Below, in pieces: positions 22,481 through 34,071 of a stretch of DNA of 64,000 nt. The stretch spans positions 1-64,000 of the forward strand of contig MCFE01000437.1 in NCBI GenBank assembly GCA_002104905.1, read 5' to 3'. The notes under the pieces were generated by a model that saw only the letters and a program-made list of their open reading frames with translations, searched no databases and was not told where the DNA came from. Position numbers and translations under genes: made by a program. Source of the DNA: Basidiobolus meristosporus CBS 931.73 (Eukaryota; Basidiobolomycota; Basidiobolomycetes; Basidiobolales; Basidiobolaceae). The first letter of the stretch is position 1. The number at the start of each line of letters is the position of its first letter.

Positions 22481-23377
22481 GTATATAGTAGGTAAAAGTA
22501 CACTACCCTATGTGTGCTTGGTGACTGATGATTGCAAAAACCTCTGGTCCTAATTTGTAGGTGTTTCTAGTACTAGCACTATATTAAGTGATGCTGCTTC
22601 TCTATTTTGCTAGGTGCTTCATGTGTTTATAAAAGCCTTTATAACTTTTGTTACTACCCTCAATGCTCCATAATAGCAGGACTAAGGTGTATTGCTCATG
22701 TTAAGCTCAATGATCAAATACTTATCAACAATAGGAAAGTACTGCTGATAAAAGGGGTGGTTAATTGATCTGGGACTGACTTCTTGTTATACTTAAAAGG
22801 ATTGCCAAGTCATTATTAGTGACAGGGTTTTAGAGGTTTCCCTTGTATACTGGTCTTGGTGATGGCACAATAAGTTAGAGATACTGTAAGAAGGTTCTGG
22901 AAGGTTGAGGTTGCTTAGCACATCCAACCAATCAAGGATCAGTGGGTAAAAATATTAGTATCAAAGAGTTACCATATATAAAATGGAAATGGTAAGGATA
23001 GTAACACTGACATAGGTCATTTCATGGGAATTGTTGCTGTTACTTAAGCACCTTTGCTGTAAGGAATTACCTCAAGTAGTTCTATTATGCTAATCAAAGT
23101 TGATCCACCTTGTAGTGTATCTGCAGAGGGCCACCAGTAAGTTTTTGGAGCAGTTTATTGGTGCTCAAGGATACAACACAAAGAACACCGGCCTTAGTAT
23201 GGGGGACAGAGTCACAGATGTATATGCCAAGGGGAAAAAACCAAAAACACTGAAGTTTCCCAAAGCCATTTAGTACAATGATGAAGAATGCATTGATGTT
23301 CCAGCAACCACTAGAAGTCTGGCATGCTTGCATCTTACAGCTAGTGTACCATGGACCTATTGGGAACCAAACTCTAT
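22481..23377. other. Unassigned, no recognisable gene
   Basis: About 0.9 kb of AT-rich DNA in which I find no conserved motif on either strand. An open frame on minus (23094-23333) has no recognisable features. It may be old copia sequence continuing from 22480, but the similarity is lost. Confidence 0.3.
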
Positions 23378-23636
23378 TAAGAAATATTTAGCCATGCAGG
23401 TGGATGCAGTCCTGATCAGCTCTCAGAACCCTGACATTAGGCTACATAATGCCAGCAGCTTGGAATTCTTGACTCTCTTTATGATCTTATGATGGGATTG
23501 TATCAGTGTTTATTGTTCTACATCCAGATAGATTATCAAACTTGAGAGCTTTTTGACAGTTGGGTGAAAGACTTGCATGGCATTCTAGTGGTCACATTAT
23601 GGTCTACCCTTATTTAGGCAAGCCCAACTAGCAAAT
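23378..23636 (-). repeat. Plv terminal/subterminal fragment
   Basis: It begins with a decayed terminus (AAGAAATATTTAGCCATGCAGGTGGAT...CCTGATCAGC), comparable with TAATTTGGTCCTGCAAGTGGAT at 56818. It continues with Plv subterminal sequence (GCCAGCAGCTTGGAATTCTTGA; compare 56889-56910). It is cut by Har4 at 23637. Confidence 0.45.
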
Positions 23637-25091
23637 AGACTTGTCCCATTGCAGCATGCCATGGCATGTACTGCAATCCACAGATGCAAAGAACTTCTGG
23701 GTGCAGTGTTGTAGCTACCAGTAGGCAGGATTACTCTTGAATGATTTTGCACTATGTGGGTCAGTCTTGCACACTATGGCTTAGTCTTATACCATGAGGT
23801 TGGCATGGATGATTGCGCCAACTTGTAATGCTTGCATCACATACATGATCAGATACCATTAAACTGATAGGTAAAATCCAGTATTAGGATTTGTTTCTTT
23901 AATTTAGTTGGAAATAAATCCATATCCCACTATAAGCCACACTGATACTTACCATTTTGGTTACCATCACTCCAAATGTATGGAATATCAATGTCTGACT
24001 GGTCTGAAAGTATCCTGAAGCTGTTAACCCTCAATTGACTCATTGAACAATGCAAAAGCTACCTGATTTGCCATAGGATATCCCATATTACCCATTGAGC
24101 CACTAAATCTCTGATCTTATTGATTAGACAAGGTGTCATAAAAAGCATGCAACCAATCATGTAGGTGCAAATTAGATCAAATAGCTGCACTGGTGTTACA
24201 GATGATGTATTTATATGCAGGGTGTTTAGTATAGGGTGCTCTGTCTAAAATGTGAAAAAAAATTCACTTTACTTATAGCAAATGTATAGTGATCATTGAT
24301 TTGCAATGGCTTAATTTGATTTGCAAAAAAAATGTGTTATTTGGATCACAACAAATGGTTGCAGTTCAATGAAATTGTATCATCTTCTGCTAGGTTCTTT
24401 CTCCTAGGGATTACCACTGAAGCATTTGGTAGCAGTACCTTTTATACGCCCAAATACTGCCTTGTTGACTATCATCTGGATTAATTGTGTACTTGTAGTC
24501 ATTATTTTGCCACCTAGTTTGTGAGTGCAATGCTGAAGCTTGGCCATGCTGTATTGCTCCTGATGATATAATGGCACTGATCTTATTAGCCATGGGCTGA
24601 CACTTTTTTTACTTGTCAAAGTCTCCAGTGGTGAAGGCACTTCATGTGGGTCATTACCTGTCAGTTCACCAGATGTAACTAGCTGTTAGTCAGGAGCAAC
24701 AGCATGCGCAGGTGCAACTTAATGCATTGGCATAGCCATTGGCTGAGTTTGATGTGATGTTACATGTTGATGCAACTTGGCCCTCTCCAATGGACTTGTG
24801 TCTGCATGAGCAGTTTGGTGAGTTCTGGTGGTTTTTCTCTCAAGTATGCATGTTAACTCAATCCAGAGCACTCTTGTGAAGGGTGTTGGCATATGTTGGA
24901 CTGACATATGCCAGTGCATCAACACAGAAGGGATGGTAAGGAGTTCAGCAAGGAATGCTGGCACTGTCTAGATGCAGCTGCTCATGGTATGTATTCTTCT
25001 TATTGAAGCTCATCTTGTAATTCTTTGAGGTATTCACTCCCCCTCTGTCTGATACTTGGGAACTGTTGTCTTGACAAGTCCTTTGTGTATA
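23637..25091 (-). mobile_element. Har4: Harbinger-like element, orf2 half only
   Basis: The terminus AGACTTGTCCCATTGCAGCATGCCATGGCATGTACTGCA starts at 23637 and matches the reverse complement of the Har1 right end. The noncoding tail (23690-24240) and the second ORF on minus (about 24380-25080) follow in Har1 order. It stops where a CopA LTR fragment begins at 25092. The transposase half is absent. Confidence 0.7.
24380..25080 (-). pseudogene. Har4 second ORF, C-terminal part
   Basis: Minus-strand frames reproduce blocks of the Har1 accessory protein: QYSMAKLQHCTHKLGGKIMTT (antisense frame equivalent of the AIQ-GQAA-HSS-RRQN region), MPTPFTRVLWIELTCILERKTTRTHQTAHADTSPLERAKLHQ and ASHQTQPMAMPMH. 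Frame changes and stops break it. It carries no independent function. Confidence 0.6.
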
Positions 25092-25292
25092 TGTGGCAAT
25101 TTATCAAGTGATTTGCATGTAGGGAATTTATAAAGAAGTAGTGATAATAGTCAAACTATTGCTCATTCATAAAGTGGATCATTACTTCTACATTTGTTAA
25201 AGTAATATAGCTGTACCACCAAATAAGGAGGGTTTCTCAATGATCAGGGGCATTCTGTAACAGTTTCAGGGTTAGTACATAATGTTAGTAGA
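25092..25292 (-). repeat. Truncated CopA LTR
   Basis: It starts TGTGGCAATTTATCAAGTG and follows the CopA1 LTR (33703 onward) through AGTGATAATAGTC, AATAAGGAGGGTTTCTCAATGATCAGG and GTTTCAGGGTTAGTACATAATGTT. It then breaks off roughly 200 bp in, exactly where Har2 begins. No duplication is detectable. Confidence 0.7.
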
Positions 25293-25563
25293 AAATATTT
25301 GTTCCATTGAATGGTGCCACATAGTGCCATCCTGTTTATAGTGCTGCATTGATCTGGCACTCTATGGCACTATCTAGCACTATAAATTCTACCAATACAA
25401 GCAGTGGGATATAGTTACTGGTGATTTTACTCAATCCTACTTAGGTTGCTCAGAGTTGTGCTTTCCTGGCTTTATTTTCTCTTCATAACGCGCCAGACAC
25501 ATTTCTCTCTAAGGATATCTTCTTGTATGTATGTACTGTGCATAGATATGTATCTTAACTATT

Positions 25564-26297
25564 AGACTTATTCAGTTGGGTGGTGCCAAATTGAGCCATG
25601 AGTGCCAAATGATGCCATAGTGGGCCAGGGAGGCCAATTGAGCCTATACTTGGTCACAGAGTCTGAAACATAGCTCTGCATCTTCATGCAAAGCAGCCCC
25701 TATGTTTCACCCATTGTACTGGAGAAAATCCATATTTTAACCTTTTTTTTTTGGATCAATGTTGTGCAGGATGTGTAAGAGCACAGAAGGACTGAAGACA
25801 TGCATCTGGTACTCAATACCTATGGCACTCTGAATCTAGCTCCTGTAGGTTGTATCATGTCACAAAAATGCATGGCACTATCTTGGCCCACTGGTACTAT
25901 CTGGCACTATATTTAAATATTAGCCCTAAAGTAAGATCTATACAAAGCACTTATAGTGCCAAATAGTACCAGTGGACCAAGATAGTGCCATGCATTTTTG
26001 TGACATGATACAGCCTACAGGAGCTAGATTCAGAGTTCCATAGGTATTGAGTACCAGATGCATGTCTTCAGTCCTTCTGAGCTCCTACACATCCTGCACA
26101 ACAATGAACCAAAAAAAAGGTCAAAAAATGGTCTTTCTCCAGCATGGTGGGTGAAACAAAGGGGCTGCTTTGGATGAAGATGCAGAGCTATGTTTCAGAC
26201 TCTGTGGCCAAGTATAGGCTTACTTGGCCTGCCTGGCACACTATGGCATCATTTGGCACTCATGGCTCAATATGGCACTATCCAATTGAACAAGTCT
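25564..26297. mobile_element. fbM1: 734-bp foldback MITE, TSD ATT
   Basis: It starts AGACTTATTCAGTTGG and ends CCAATTGAACAAGTCT, with ATT at 25561-25563 and 26298-26300. Its two arms of about 347 bp are inverted copies of each other around a loop of about 40 nt (near 25913-25952, TTTAAATATTAGCCC...AAAGCACT). Removing it restores TTAACTATTTTACCTATTC, exactly as in the Har1 transposase. It is noncoding and shares termini with Har elements. Confidence 0.85.
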
Positions 26298-27175
26298 ATT
26301 TTACCTATTCTGCTGATTTCTCCTATACATGAGTTTCCTCTGTTTTTACCTACTGATATGCTGAATCTCCTTAGATATCCAAATGTATGCTCCACCCTCA
26401 CTCTGAAATGATTAAATATCTCATTGTAGAGCTTTTGCTTCCTGCTAAGCACACCATTCCTTGGCTTCCTATAAGCTGCAATATATCCTAATCTCTGACA
26501 ATCCTCTCCTATATAAGCTAAGTCTGCCATACATTTTTCCCCTCTACTGAATTCAGGATGATTCTCTACCCAGAGTTCTTTGTCATGCCTACTTCCACCA
26601 AATGGCCCACTAAACCAGATGATGTAACCCTCAATGTCAGACAGTGCTTGAAACTTTACACAGTGTGCCTTGTACTTGCCAGAAGAAAAGTGTCTCCACC
26701 CTGTAGAAGGTCTGTTAATCCTGACTGGGAAGGTATCCAAAATACTCCTTATATGGAACCTGATGCTGAGCACTGTGGGATATGGAAGTGTATTCGAGCT
26801 TCTGAACCTAATACTCCAAGCTTGCTCTAAGTCATGCATACCCTTTGCAAGGAGGTTCTCCATTGATGTCAGCTGGGAATGAAAGCTTCTTGGACTTCTG
26901 TTACCATGGATAGTGGGATGAAACCTTGTAGGGCAATAGTTCTTGTAATAGCAGAGAGACTTGACAAGGGATCTCCTTGGGTAGATTGCAATAGATGGTC
27001 CACAGTACTTGGTATCAATCTCCTCTAGTGTGTCAAAAGGAAATCCAGTAGTAGTGATGGAATTGATGAGAAAAGACCATTCAGACAAATAAGTCATATC
27101 AAAATTGGTAGATGATTGGGCTGAGGTGATTTGAATTGATTTGGCGCAATCAGCTTGATTTATCCAATTATTCAT
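26267..27175 (-). CDS. Har2 DDE transposase, C-terminus replaced by MITE sequence
   Basis: The 302-codon frame begins MNNWINQADCAKSIQITS at 27175, which is the best candidate for the family's true start. The triad region is intact: LDTFPVRI, GPFGGSRHDKELW, MADLAYIGED and RVEHTFGYLRRF. After ISRIGKI the frame enters fbM1 and ends DLFNWIVPY inside the MITE terminus. The native last 40 or so residues (equivalent to Har1 KILINAQYVHTRRHPL...) are left beyond the MITE at about 25430-25560. All catalytic residues are before the junction; whether the chimeric tail allows activity is unknown. Confidence 0.75.
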   Translation of the reverse strand: MNNWINQADCAKSIQITSAQSSTNFDMTYLSEWSFLINSITTTGFPFDTLEEIDTKYCGPSIAIYPRRSLVKSLCYYKNYCPTRFHPTIHGNRSPRSFHSQLTSMENLLAKGMHDLEQAWSIRFRSSNTLPYPTVLSIRFHIRSILDTFPVRINRPSTGWRHFSSGKYKAHCVKFQALSDIEGYIIWFSGPFGGSRHDKELWVENHPEFSRGEKCMADLAYIGEDCQRLGYIAAYRKPRNGVLSRKQKLYNEIFNHFRVRVEHTFGYLRRFSISVGKNRGNSCIGEISRIGKIDLFNWIVPY

Positions 27176-27549
27176 GCATTATGATTAAGTCTCCATCAAC
27201 TGCCATGTATCCCATTATTATGGTGAAAAAATCATCCTCAAACAATGACTTGGTTTTTTTATTGATGCTTTGATCACAAGTCTAGAGTGAAATAGGAAAT
27301 CTGCAATTGATGTGATCTGATCAGTGTTAATGCAATCCAGGATGCATCATGCATAATATATGGAAAATTCAATAATTACATTAGATCTCATTTATATTTC
27401 ATATAAGACCAGGTTGATATCAATACACTACTGAATAAGTATCCAAATCTGTCACCATGGTCCCTATACCAAGCCTCAACTCATCTTTAGTACAACCCAG
27501 AAAAAATCCATCCCCCAGCTCTCAAGCGTAGTCCAGACCAGAAAAGTCA

Positions 27550-28523
27550 ATGTTGCATCTGTTTGAGTTCATGCTAAGTGATTTCAATATGGCCAAAGTG
27601 TCTATGATGGGCATTCATACAGATATTTGGACACTGCTCATTAATCTAGCAGAACTAGATACCTTGGAGAGTCAACAGCAATGGAAAAACCAGAGTAGAA
27701 AGCTGTGGCATGAGCTCTACATCAAGATGGCAGCAGTTATATGCAAGAAGATATAAAACAAGACAAGTATTGAAATCAAAAATGAACTGATAGTGAGGGG
27801 ATTTGATGAGGAAGCCATGCGCAAGCAATTTTGCACCCAGTTTGCTCAGTACAGGCCAAACACATCCATTTGTGCCTCAACTTTGAGAACCAAAAAGATT
27901 TTGAATGAGGTTTTGCCTCAAGTGACTAAAGTATTACTTGATATATTGGTAGAGCTAAGTGGCTTCCAAGAGCAATGTACAAAGGACTCATCCAGGAAAC
28001 AGTTCCAAAGTATCAGACAGAGGGTAAGTGAATACCTTGAGGAATCAGAAGGTGAGCTTTAAGAGGAAGAATACAGACTGCAAGCAACAGTGTCCAGATT
28101 GCACCAGCATGCCTTGCTGGAAATCCATTGGAGCAGGCCAAGTTGTGTCAACAAGCTGCATCACATCAAGCTCAGCTAAGGGCCATGCCGGCATATCAAG
28201 TCACATTTGTGTGTGCCATTACACCTGACCATCAGCAAGTTTCTTCTAGTGAACTGACCAATGATGACCCACATGAAGTGCCTCCACCACAAGTGCCTTT
28301 GGCAAGTGAGAGAACACATCAGCGCACCACATTGCAGGCCAGCTCAGTTGCATCATCCGGAGCAATTCAGCATGGCCAAGCTGCAGCATTGCACTCATCA
28401 GCTAGGAGGCAAAATACTGACTATAAATACACAAGTAGTCAAGAGGATAGTCAACAAGAAAGTAGCTTAGGTATGCAAAGTGAATCACTACCAAATGCTT
28501 CAGTAGTGATTCCAATGAGATAA
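27550..28523 (+). pseudogene. Har2 second ORF (accessory protein), broken
   Basis: Starts MLHLFEFMLSDFNMAKVSMMGIHTDIW and follows the Har1 protein closely (AELDTLESQQQWKNQSRKLWHELYIKMAA). It has a TAA at 27754-27756, a stop at 28060-28062 and then a frameshift, with the C-terminal third (SSGAIQHGQAA-HSSARRQNTDYKYTSSQEDSQ...ESLPNASVVIP) in another frame to 28523. Comparison with Har1 shows which stops are unique to each copy, so the ancestral ORF was about 400 codons. Confidence 0.65.
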
Positions 28524-29283
28524 AAACCTTGAAGAAGATGATGCAATTGCGTTGAATAGCTATTATTTCTAATGATCCAAACAACACATTTTTTCTTGCA
28601 ATCTGCATCAAGCCATTGCAAATCAGTTGTAACTCAAGTACTGATATAAGTAACATCAAGATTGTCTCACATTTGGGACAGGACCCCTGTAAATAAACAC
28701 CCTGTATATATATACATCATCTGTGGCAACAGTGCAGCCATTTGATCTGACTTGCACCTATACAATTGGTTGCATGCTAGCTATGACACCTTGTCCAATC
28801 ACTAGGATCATGGATTTACTTGCTTAATAGGCAAAATGGGATATTTGATGGCCAATCAGGTAGCTGGTGTATTGGCCAAAGAACCAATTGTGGGCTGACA
28901 GCTTTGGGACACTTTTGGGCCAATGAACCACTGAGATACCATTCAATTGGATTGATGGTAGCTAAAATGGTAAGTATCAGTGTAGTTTATAATGTGATAC
29001 GCATTGATCTCCAATCAAATTCAACAAACATATCCAAATACCAGGTTTTACCCACCATAACGGCAGTTTCCTATTTGGCATGTGATGTAAACATTTCAAG
29101 TTGGCGCAATTGCATGTGCCAACCTCATTTTGTCAGAATGTGCCATAGTGTGCAAGATTGTCCCACATAGTGCAAAATTGTCCTACAGCAATCCTGCCTA
29201 CTGGTAGCCACAATATTGCACCCAATTGCTCTTTCAGACCGCAGTTTGCCTGTGCACCCTGGCATGGTACAATGGAACAAGTC

Positions 29284-32200
29284 AAAAGTGTTAATTTGAT
29301 CTTCACTATAGCAGAAAATCATAGGATCATAGATCTCAAGAAACTGGGAAATTTAGGGCAGCAAATTAGTTATACAGGGACCAAGACTTTGTTTTGTTAA
29401 GTAAGCTTTTAGCTGCTGAGTGATACCAAATAGTCCAATATTTTGGCACTCCCCCTCAACTAAATAACTTCTAAATCCTAATTCCTCTCTGAGATTCTCA
29501 AATTGTTGTCTAGCTAGTGATTTGAACAATATATTTACCTCTATTTTGTCAGTTGGACAGTAAACTAAATCTACCAAGTTATTTTTGACAGATTCTCTCA
29601 CAAAGTGGTATTATATATCTATGTGTATAGTTCTGGCTTGACTAGCAGGATTTCTAACTAATAAACTACAACTTTGATTATCTCTGCAAATACATGTTGG
29701 TTCATCTGAATCAAGTCCTAAGTCTTTGAGTAATTTCTATGGCTATATAGACTTGTCAGTTACCTGGCAAGCAGCCATATTTTCTGCTTCTGTTGTAGAT
29801 AGGGCCAGAGCTGGTTGCTTCTAGCAATTCCAAGTAATAGCTATACCAACATAAAGCAATACATACCCAGCAATAGAGCATCTGTCAATCAGATCTCTGC
29901 CACAATCTGAATCACTATAATCATCAAATTTTTGCCTAATAGCAGCTCCTAAGTTTCCAGTACCATATATGGTACCTTGTAGATATCTGAAAATCCCCTT
30001 AACAGCTGTATGCTGATCTGATCCATAAATCTGAATGAATTGACTGACTATTCCAACTGCCACTGCAATATCTGGACATGTAGATACTATCAGTACAGCA
30101 GCATACCATCAATTGATTGATAGGGAAAGTTTTGGTCCATATTTAAGCTGTTTTCACCCCAAACTGGCTGAGACTTGCTCAATTTTCAATTATTGTCCAT
30201 TGGGGTAGCTGCAGGCTTGCAGCACTCTATTCTGAAGCAACTAAGAATGTCTCTGATATACTTTGACTGATTCAGCACAGTTTTCTGCATATGCATGTCA
30301 AAATTCACTTTAATTCCAATAAAATAGCTCAATTTTTGAAGATCTTTCATCTCCAACTTGTTGAATATATCTAATTTTGTCTGTGTCAGTGCCTCCTTGT
30401 CACTTGTAGCTATTACTAGGTTGTCTGCATAAGAAATTAGGGCAATCACACCTTCTTGAGCTGTTTCACATATATACTGTGTTCTGCAGTGCTACAAATG
30501 AGCACAATCTCCTCTTGATATGTGTCAATCTTGTTATACCATGCTCTAGGTGACTGATTAAGCCTGTACAACAATTTCCTGAGTCTACACACCTGATGGG
30601 GGTCTTTCAGATTGGTAAAACCTTCTGATTGCTCCATATATATAGTTTTCTGCAAATCTCCATTTAGAAAAGCTGCTTTAATGTCCATTTGGAGTAGATC
30701 TAGACTGTGTATAGCTGACTGGGCTATAATTGTCCTAAGGGAGTTAAGCTTGGCCAACAGAGCAAATGCTTCCTTAAAGTCTGGTCCCTGGATCTGGGAA
30801 TAGCCTTTGGCTACCAATGAGGCCTTGTACTTACAACGGTACCAATTGAGGTCATCTTAATCTTGTAGACCCATTTATATTCGATTGGCTTTTCACCATT
30901 TGGAACATCTACCCGTTCCCACAATTTTGCTTTTATTAGTGTTTGGTACTCATCTTGCATGGCTTGTTGCCATGCCGTAGTATCTAGACTTTGCGTTGTC
31001 TGTTCCAAATTCTGATGGTTGGCAAATAAGGCAAAATAAGCTTCCTCATGATCATTGGATGGCTGCTACCAGGATCAAGGGTCATTTCTTATTCTGGTAT
31101 ATATCCTAACTAGGATATTCTACTTGGAACTGGAACTGATAGAATTGATTTCTGTATCTAGCTGAATTTGTTATGTATCTTCATTAGTGTGGATTGCATC
31201 ATCAGGCAGCTGGCCAATGATTTCTGTGGTTTGAGGAGAGATTTTCCTCAAATACAATGTCCCTGCCCCTGATCAACTTCTGAATTCCGCCATCATGCAC
31301 TCTTTGCCCTATAGTAACATCCCAATACTCAAGAAGAATCACTTTTCTACTCTGTGGCTCCAGTTTGGAGCTTATTTGTCAAGGAAGTGATAAACAGCAC
31401 CACTACCAAAGATCATGAGGTGCTTGAGGTCTAATTTTTGGCCTGTATATGCCTCAAAGAGTGTAGAACCACATAGTGCTATTGTTGGGTGGCTTTTTTT
31501 GATGTATACCACAGTAGCTACAGATTCAGCCCAAAACCTGTAGTGTATTCCTTTAACATGCAGCATAGATATTCCAATCTATACTATTGTTCTATTTGCA
31601 CATTCAGCTACTCTATTTTGCTGTGGACTATTTGAAACAGTGGTGTGTTGAAGTATGCCAGTTGATCAGCAGTATTTTGCAGACTCCTTTGAGCAGTATT
31701 CCCTGTCAGTGTCACTCTGAAGTATCCTCAATTTACACCCAGTTTATGTTTCCATCTTGTACTTAAAGTGTTTCAATGTCTCTAAAGCCTATTTCTTTGT
31801 TTTGAGGAAGTATTCCCATGTAAATCTTGTCTTGTCATCAATAAGTATAATCAAGTATTGCTTGGCTCCACAGACCAGTGTTCTCATGGGTGCACGTATG
31901 TCTAAATTTACAATAGCCAATATGTTGGTGGTGTCAATGCCTCCTGAGCTCCTGAAACATTGCATGGCTTGTTGGCCATATGAGCCTCCCTTACAGACAA
32001 TCAATTTTATTGGAATTGAGTAATTTAGGCCTAAATAAGTTGATTTTTTAACCAATTGGCTCATTTGTGTTCCTTAAGTGTCCTAGCCTCATATGCCACA
32101 TCTCCCAGTTAGTTTCATCAGTTTCAGAAATGTTGGCATACTCAGGTGCAATAATATTGAATTGTAACTTATATATATTGTGGTATCTGATTCCCAAGCT

Positions 32201-32655
32201 AATTTTTATTCATTTTCACTCAATATTGAACAGTTCAGCTTAGTAAAAGCAAATTTCAATCCCTGAGCAGTCGCTTTACTAACAGAGATTAGGTTCTTAG
32301 CTATATCAGGTACTTAGAGTGGTCAGTCAGTCTTGCTGCTGTAGCCCCTGTGATATTTCAAAACAAAGTATGAGTGGCTCATACTATCTGGTAGGCTACA
32401 TAGCAGACAGATGATCTTATCTGCATCATCTACACCAGTATTAATACTGTCTACTTCTTCTGCAAGTGTCTCCATTCTAGTAATGAGTAGTAGCATGTCA
32501 TCATTTGGCTTCTTCCTCATGTTGAAAGACTTGTGTTTTAAATAAAGCTTGCCTGATACTGACGTTGCTCTAAAGATCTTCTCCGAGGATACCCATGCTA
32601 CTTTAGCAATATTTGAAGCAGGGATTTGTGCAATGATGGAATCTTGCATATATGC
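29284..32655 (-). mobile_element. CopA2: decayed Ty1/copia element, truncated at both ends
   Basis: From right to left on minus it carries a gag fragment (32655-32323), the NLISV-IAKN region, integrase, RT and RNase H, a polypurine tract and a 3' LTR fragment (29284-29448). Order and sequence follow CopA1 but with many more stops and shifts. The left end abuts the terminus of Har2 and the right end is fused to the Har3 second ORF, so neither end is a retrotransposition boundary; rearrangement is more likely. Confidence 0.8.
29353..32649 (-). pseudogene. CopA2 gag-pol relic
   Basis: Fragments in order: gag DSIIAQIPASNIAKVAWVSSEKIFRATSVSGKLYLKHKSFNMRKKPNDDMLLLITRMETLAEEVDSI (32649-32450); integrase DDKTRFTWEYFLKTKK (31790); ARLVAKGYSQIQGPDFKEAFALLAK and LDLLQMDIKAAFLNGDLQKTIYMEQ (RT, 30817-30600); LYRLNQSPRAWYNKID; YADNLVIA in place of the catalytic YVDD (about 30430); RNase H FDDYSDSDCGRDLIDRCSIAGYV (29930), with W to C in the DSDW motif. 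At least a dozen frame breaks. No activity is possible. Confidence 0.8.
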
Positions 32656-33702
32656 TGTAGCTTTCTACTTGGATTCTTCCATCTCTGTTGACTCTCTAAG
32701 GTATCCAGTTTTGCTATATTAATGAGTAGTGCCCAAATATCTGTATGAAAACTTTTCACAGACACAATGGCCATATTAGAATCATTTGGCAAGAGCTCAA
32801 ACAGATGTATCATTGACTTTCCGGTACAGATTGTGCTTGAGAGCTAGGGGATTGGTTTTGTCTGGGTTGTAATAAAGATAATTAGAGACTTGCTATAGGG
32901 ACCGTAGTGACAGATTTGGATACTAACACAACAGTAAATTGACATTGACCTGGCATTATATGTAATATATTTGAAAGCTAAAGTGATTGTTGAATTTTCC
33001 ATGTATTATGCATGATGAACCTTAGATTGCATTGACATGGATCAGATCACATCAATCACAGATTTCCTATATGACAATTGACTTGTGAGTAAATCATCAA
33101 TGAAATCACCAAGTCATTGCTTGAGGAGGATTTTTGCAACATCATAATGGGACACATGTCAATTGATGGAGATTGAATCATTATATATCAAATTTAGATA
33201 AGTTAAGCTGGTAATGGCAAATCAATTCATATTGCCGCCACTCATTCATACATTAATTCAGATACAACCTACTCCTCTGAATGGTCTTTTCTCATCAGGC
33301 TCAATACTGCACAGGATTTACTTTTGACACATTAGAGGAGATCAATACCAAGCATTGTGGACCATCAACCCCAATCTACTCAAGGAGATCCCTTGTTAAG
33401 CTTCTCTGCTATTACAAGAACTAATGCCCTAAAAGTTTTCATCCCACCATTCATAGCAACAGGAATCCTAGAAATCTTCATTCCCAGCTGACAGCAACAG
33501 AAAATCACCTTGCAAAGGGTATACATGACTGAGAGCAAATTTGGAATACTAGGTTCAGAGCTCTAATAGACTCCCATATCCCAGAGGGTTCAGTAGCAGA
33601 TTCCAAATAAAGAGAATTTGGGATACCTTCCAGATGACAGACCTACCAGAGGACAGGGGCACTTTTATTTTGACAAATACAAGGCACACTATGTGAAGTT
33701 TC
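32656..33702 (+). mobile_element. Har3 (left part): Harbinger-like element interrupted by CopA1
   Basis: The minus strand 32813-32656 carries the start of the second ORF (MIHLFELLPNDSNMAIVSVKSFHTDIWALLINIAKLDTLESQQRWKNPSRKL), cut and fused to CopA2 gag. The plus strand from about 33240 carries the DDE transposase: DTTYSSEWSFLI..., then a broken stretch including STQGDPLL (compare YSRRSHVKLL), up to GHFYFDKYKAHYVKF at 33700. The element continues at 38371 after CopA1. The orf2-side terminus is lost. Confidence 0.7.
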
Positions 33703-34071
33703 TGTTGCAATTTAAGAAGTGATTTGGATATACGGAATTAATCAAGAAATAGTGATAATAGTTGAACTGTTGTTTATTCATAAAGAAGCTCAGTATTTAT
33801 ACCTTTGTAGATGTAATACAGCTGCAACACTAAGTAGGAAGGGTTTCTCAATATTCAGGAGCATTCTGTAACAGTTTCAGGGTTAGTACATAATGTTTGG
33901 TAATAGTGCTAATTTGATCCTGACTATAGGGGAATAATCATAAGATCATATATCTGAAGAAAGTGGCAAAGTTAAGGCAGTAAATGAGTCCTACAGTGAC
34001 TAAGACTAGCCTAGAATTGTTAAGTAAATTTTTAGCTGCTGAATGATACCAAATAGTCCAATATTTATACA
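33703..34071 (-). repeat. CopA1 3' LTR (369 bp)
   Basis: On plus it reads TGTTGCAATTTAAG...ATATTTATACA. On minus the LTR starts TGTATAAATATTGG and ends TTAAATTGCAACA. The last 66 bp of the pol reading frame (stop at 34006) extend into it. Confidence 0.92.

Larger units (their letters stand above)
25293..29283 (-). mobile_element. Har2: Harbinger-like element carrying fbM1
   Basis: The left end is damaged (TTTGTTCCATTGAATGGTGCCACATAG near 25304); the right end reads GGTACAATGGAACAAGTC at 29266-29283, missing its last T where CopA2 starts. Layout is as in Har1: DDE transposase on minus, divergent second ORF on plus, noncoding tail. fbM1 (734 bp) lies in the transposase. Without it the element is about 3.26 kb. 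Because one end abuts CopA2 directly, its target duplication cannot be checked. Confidence 0.75.
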
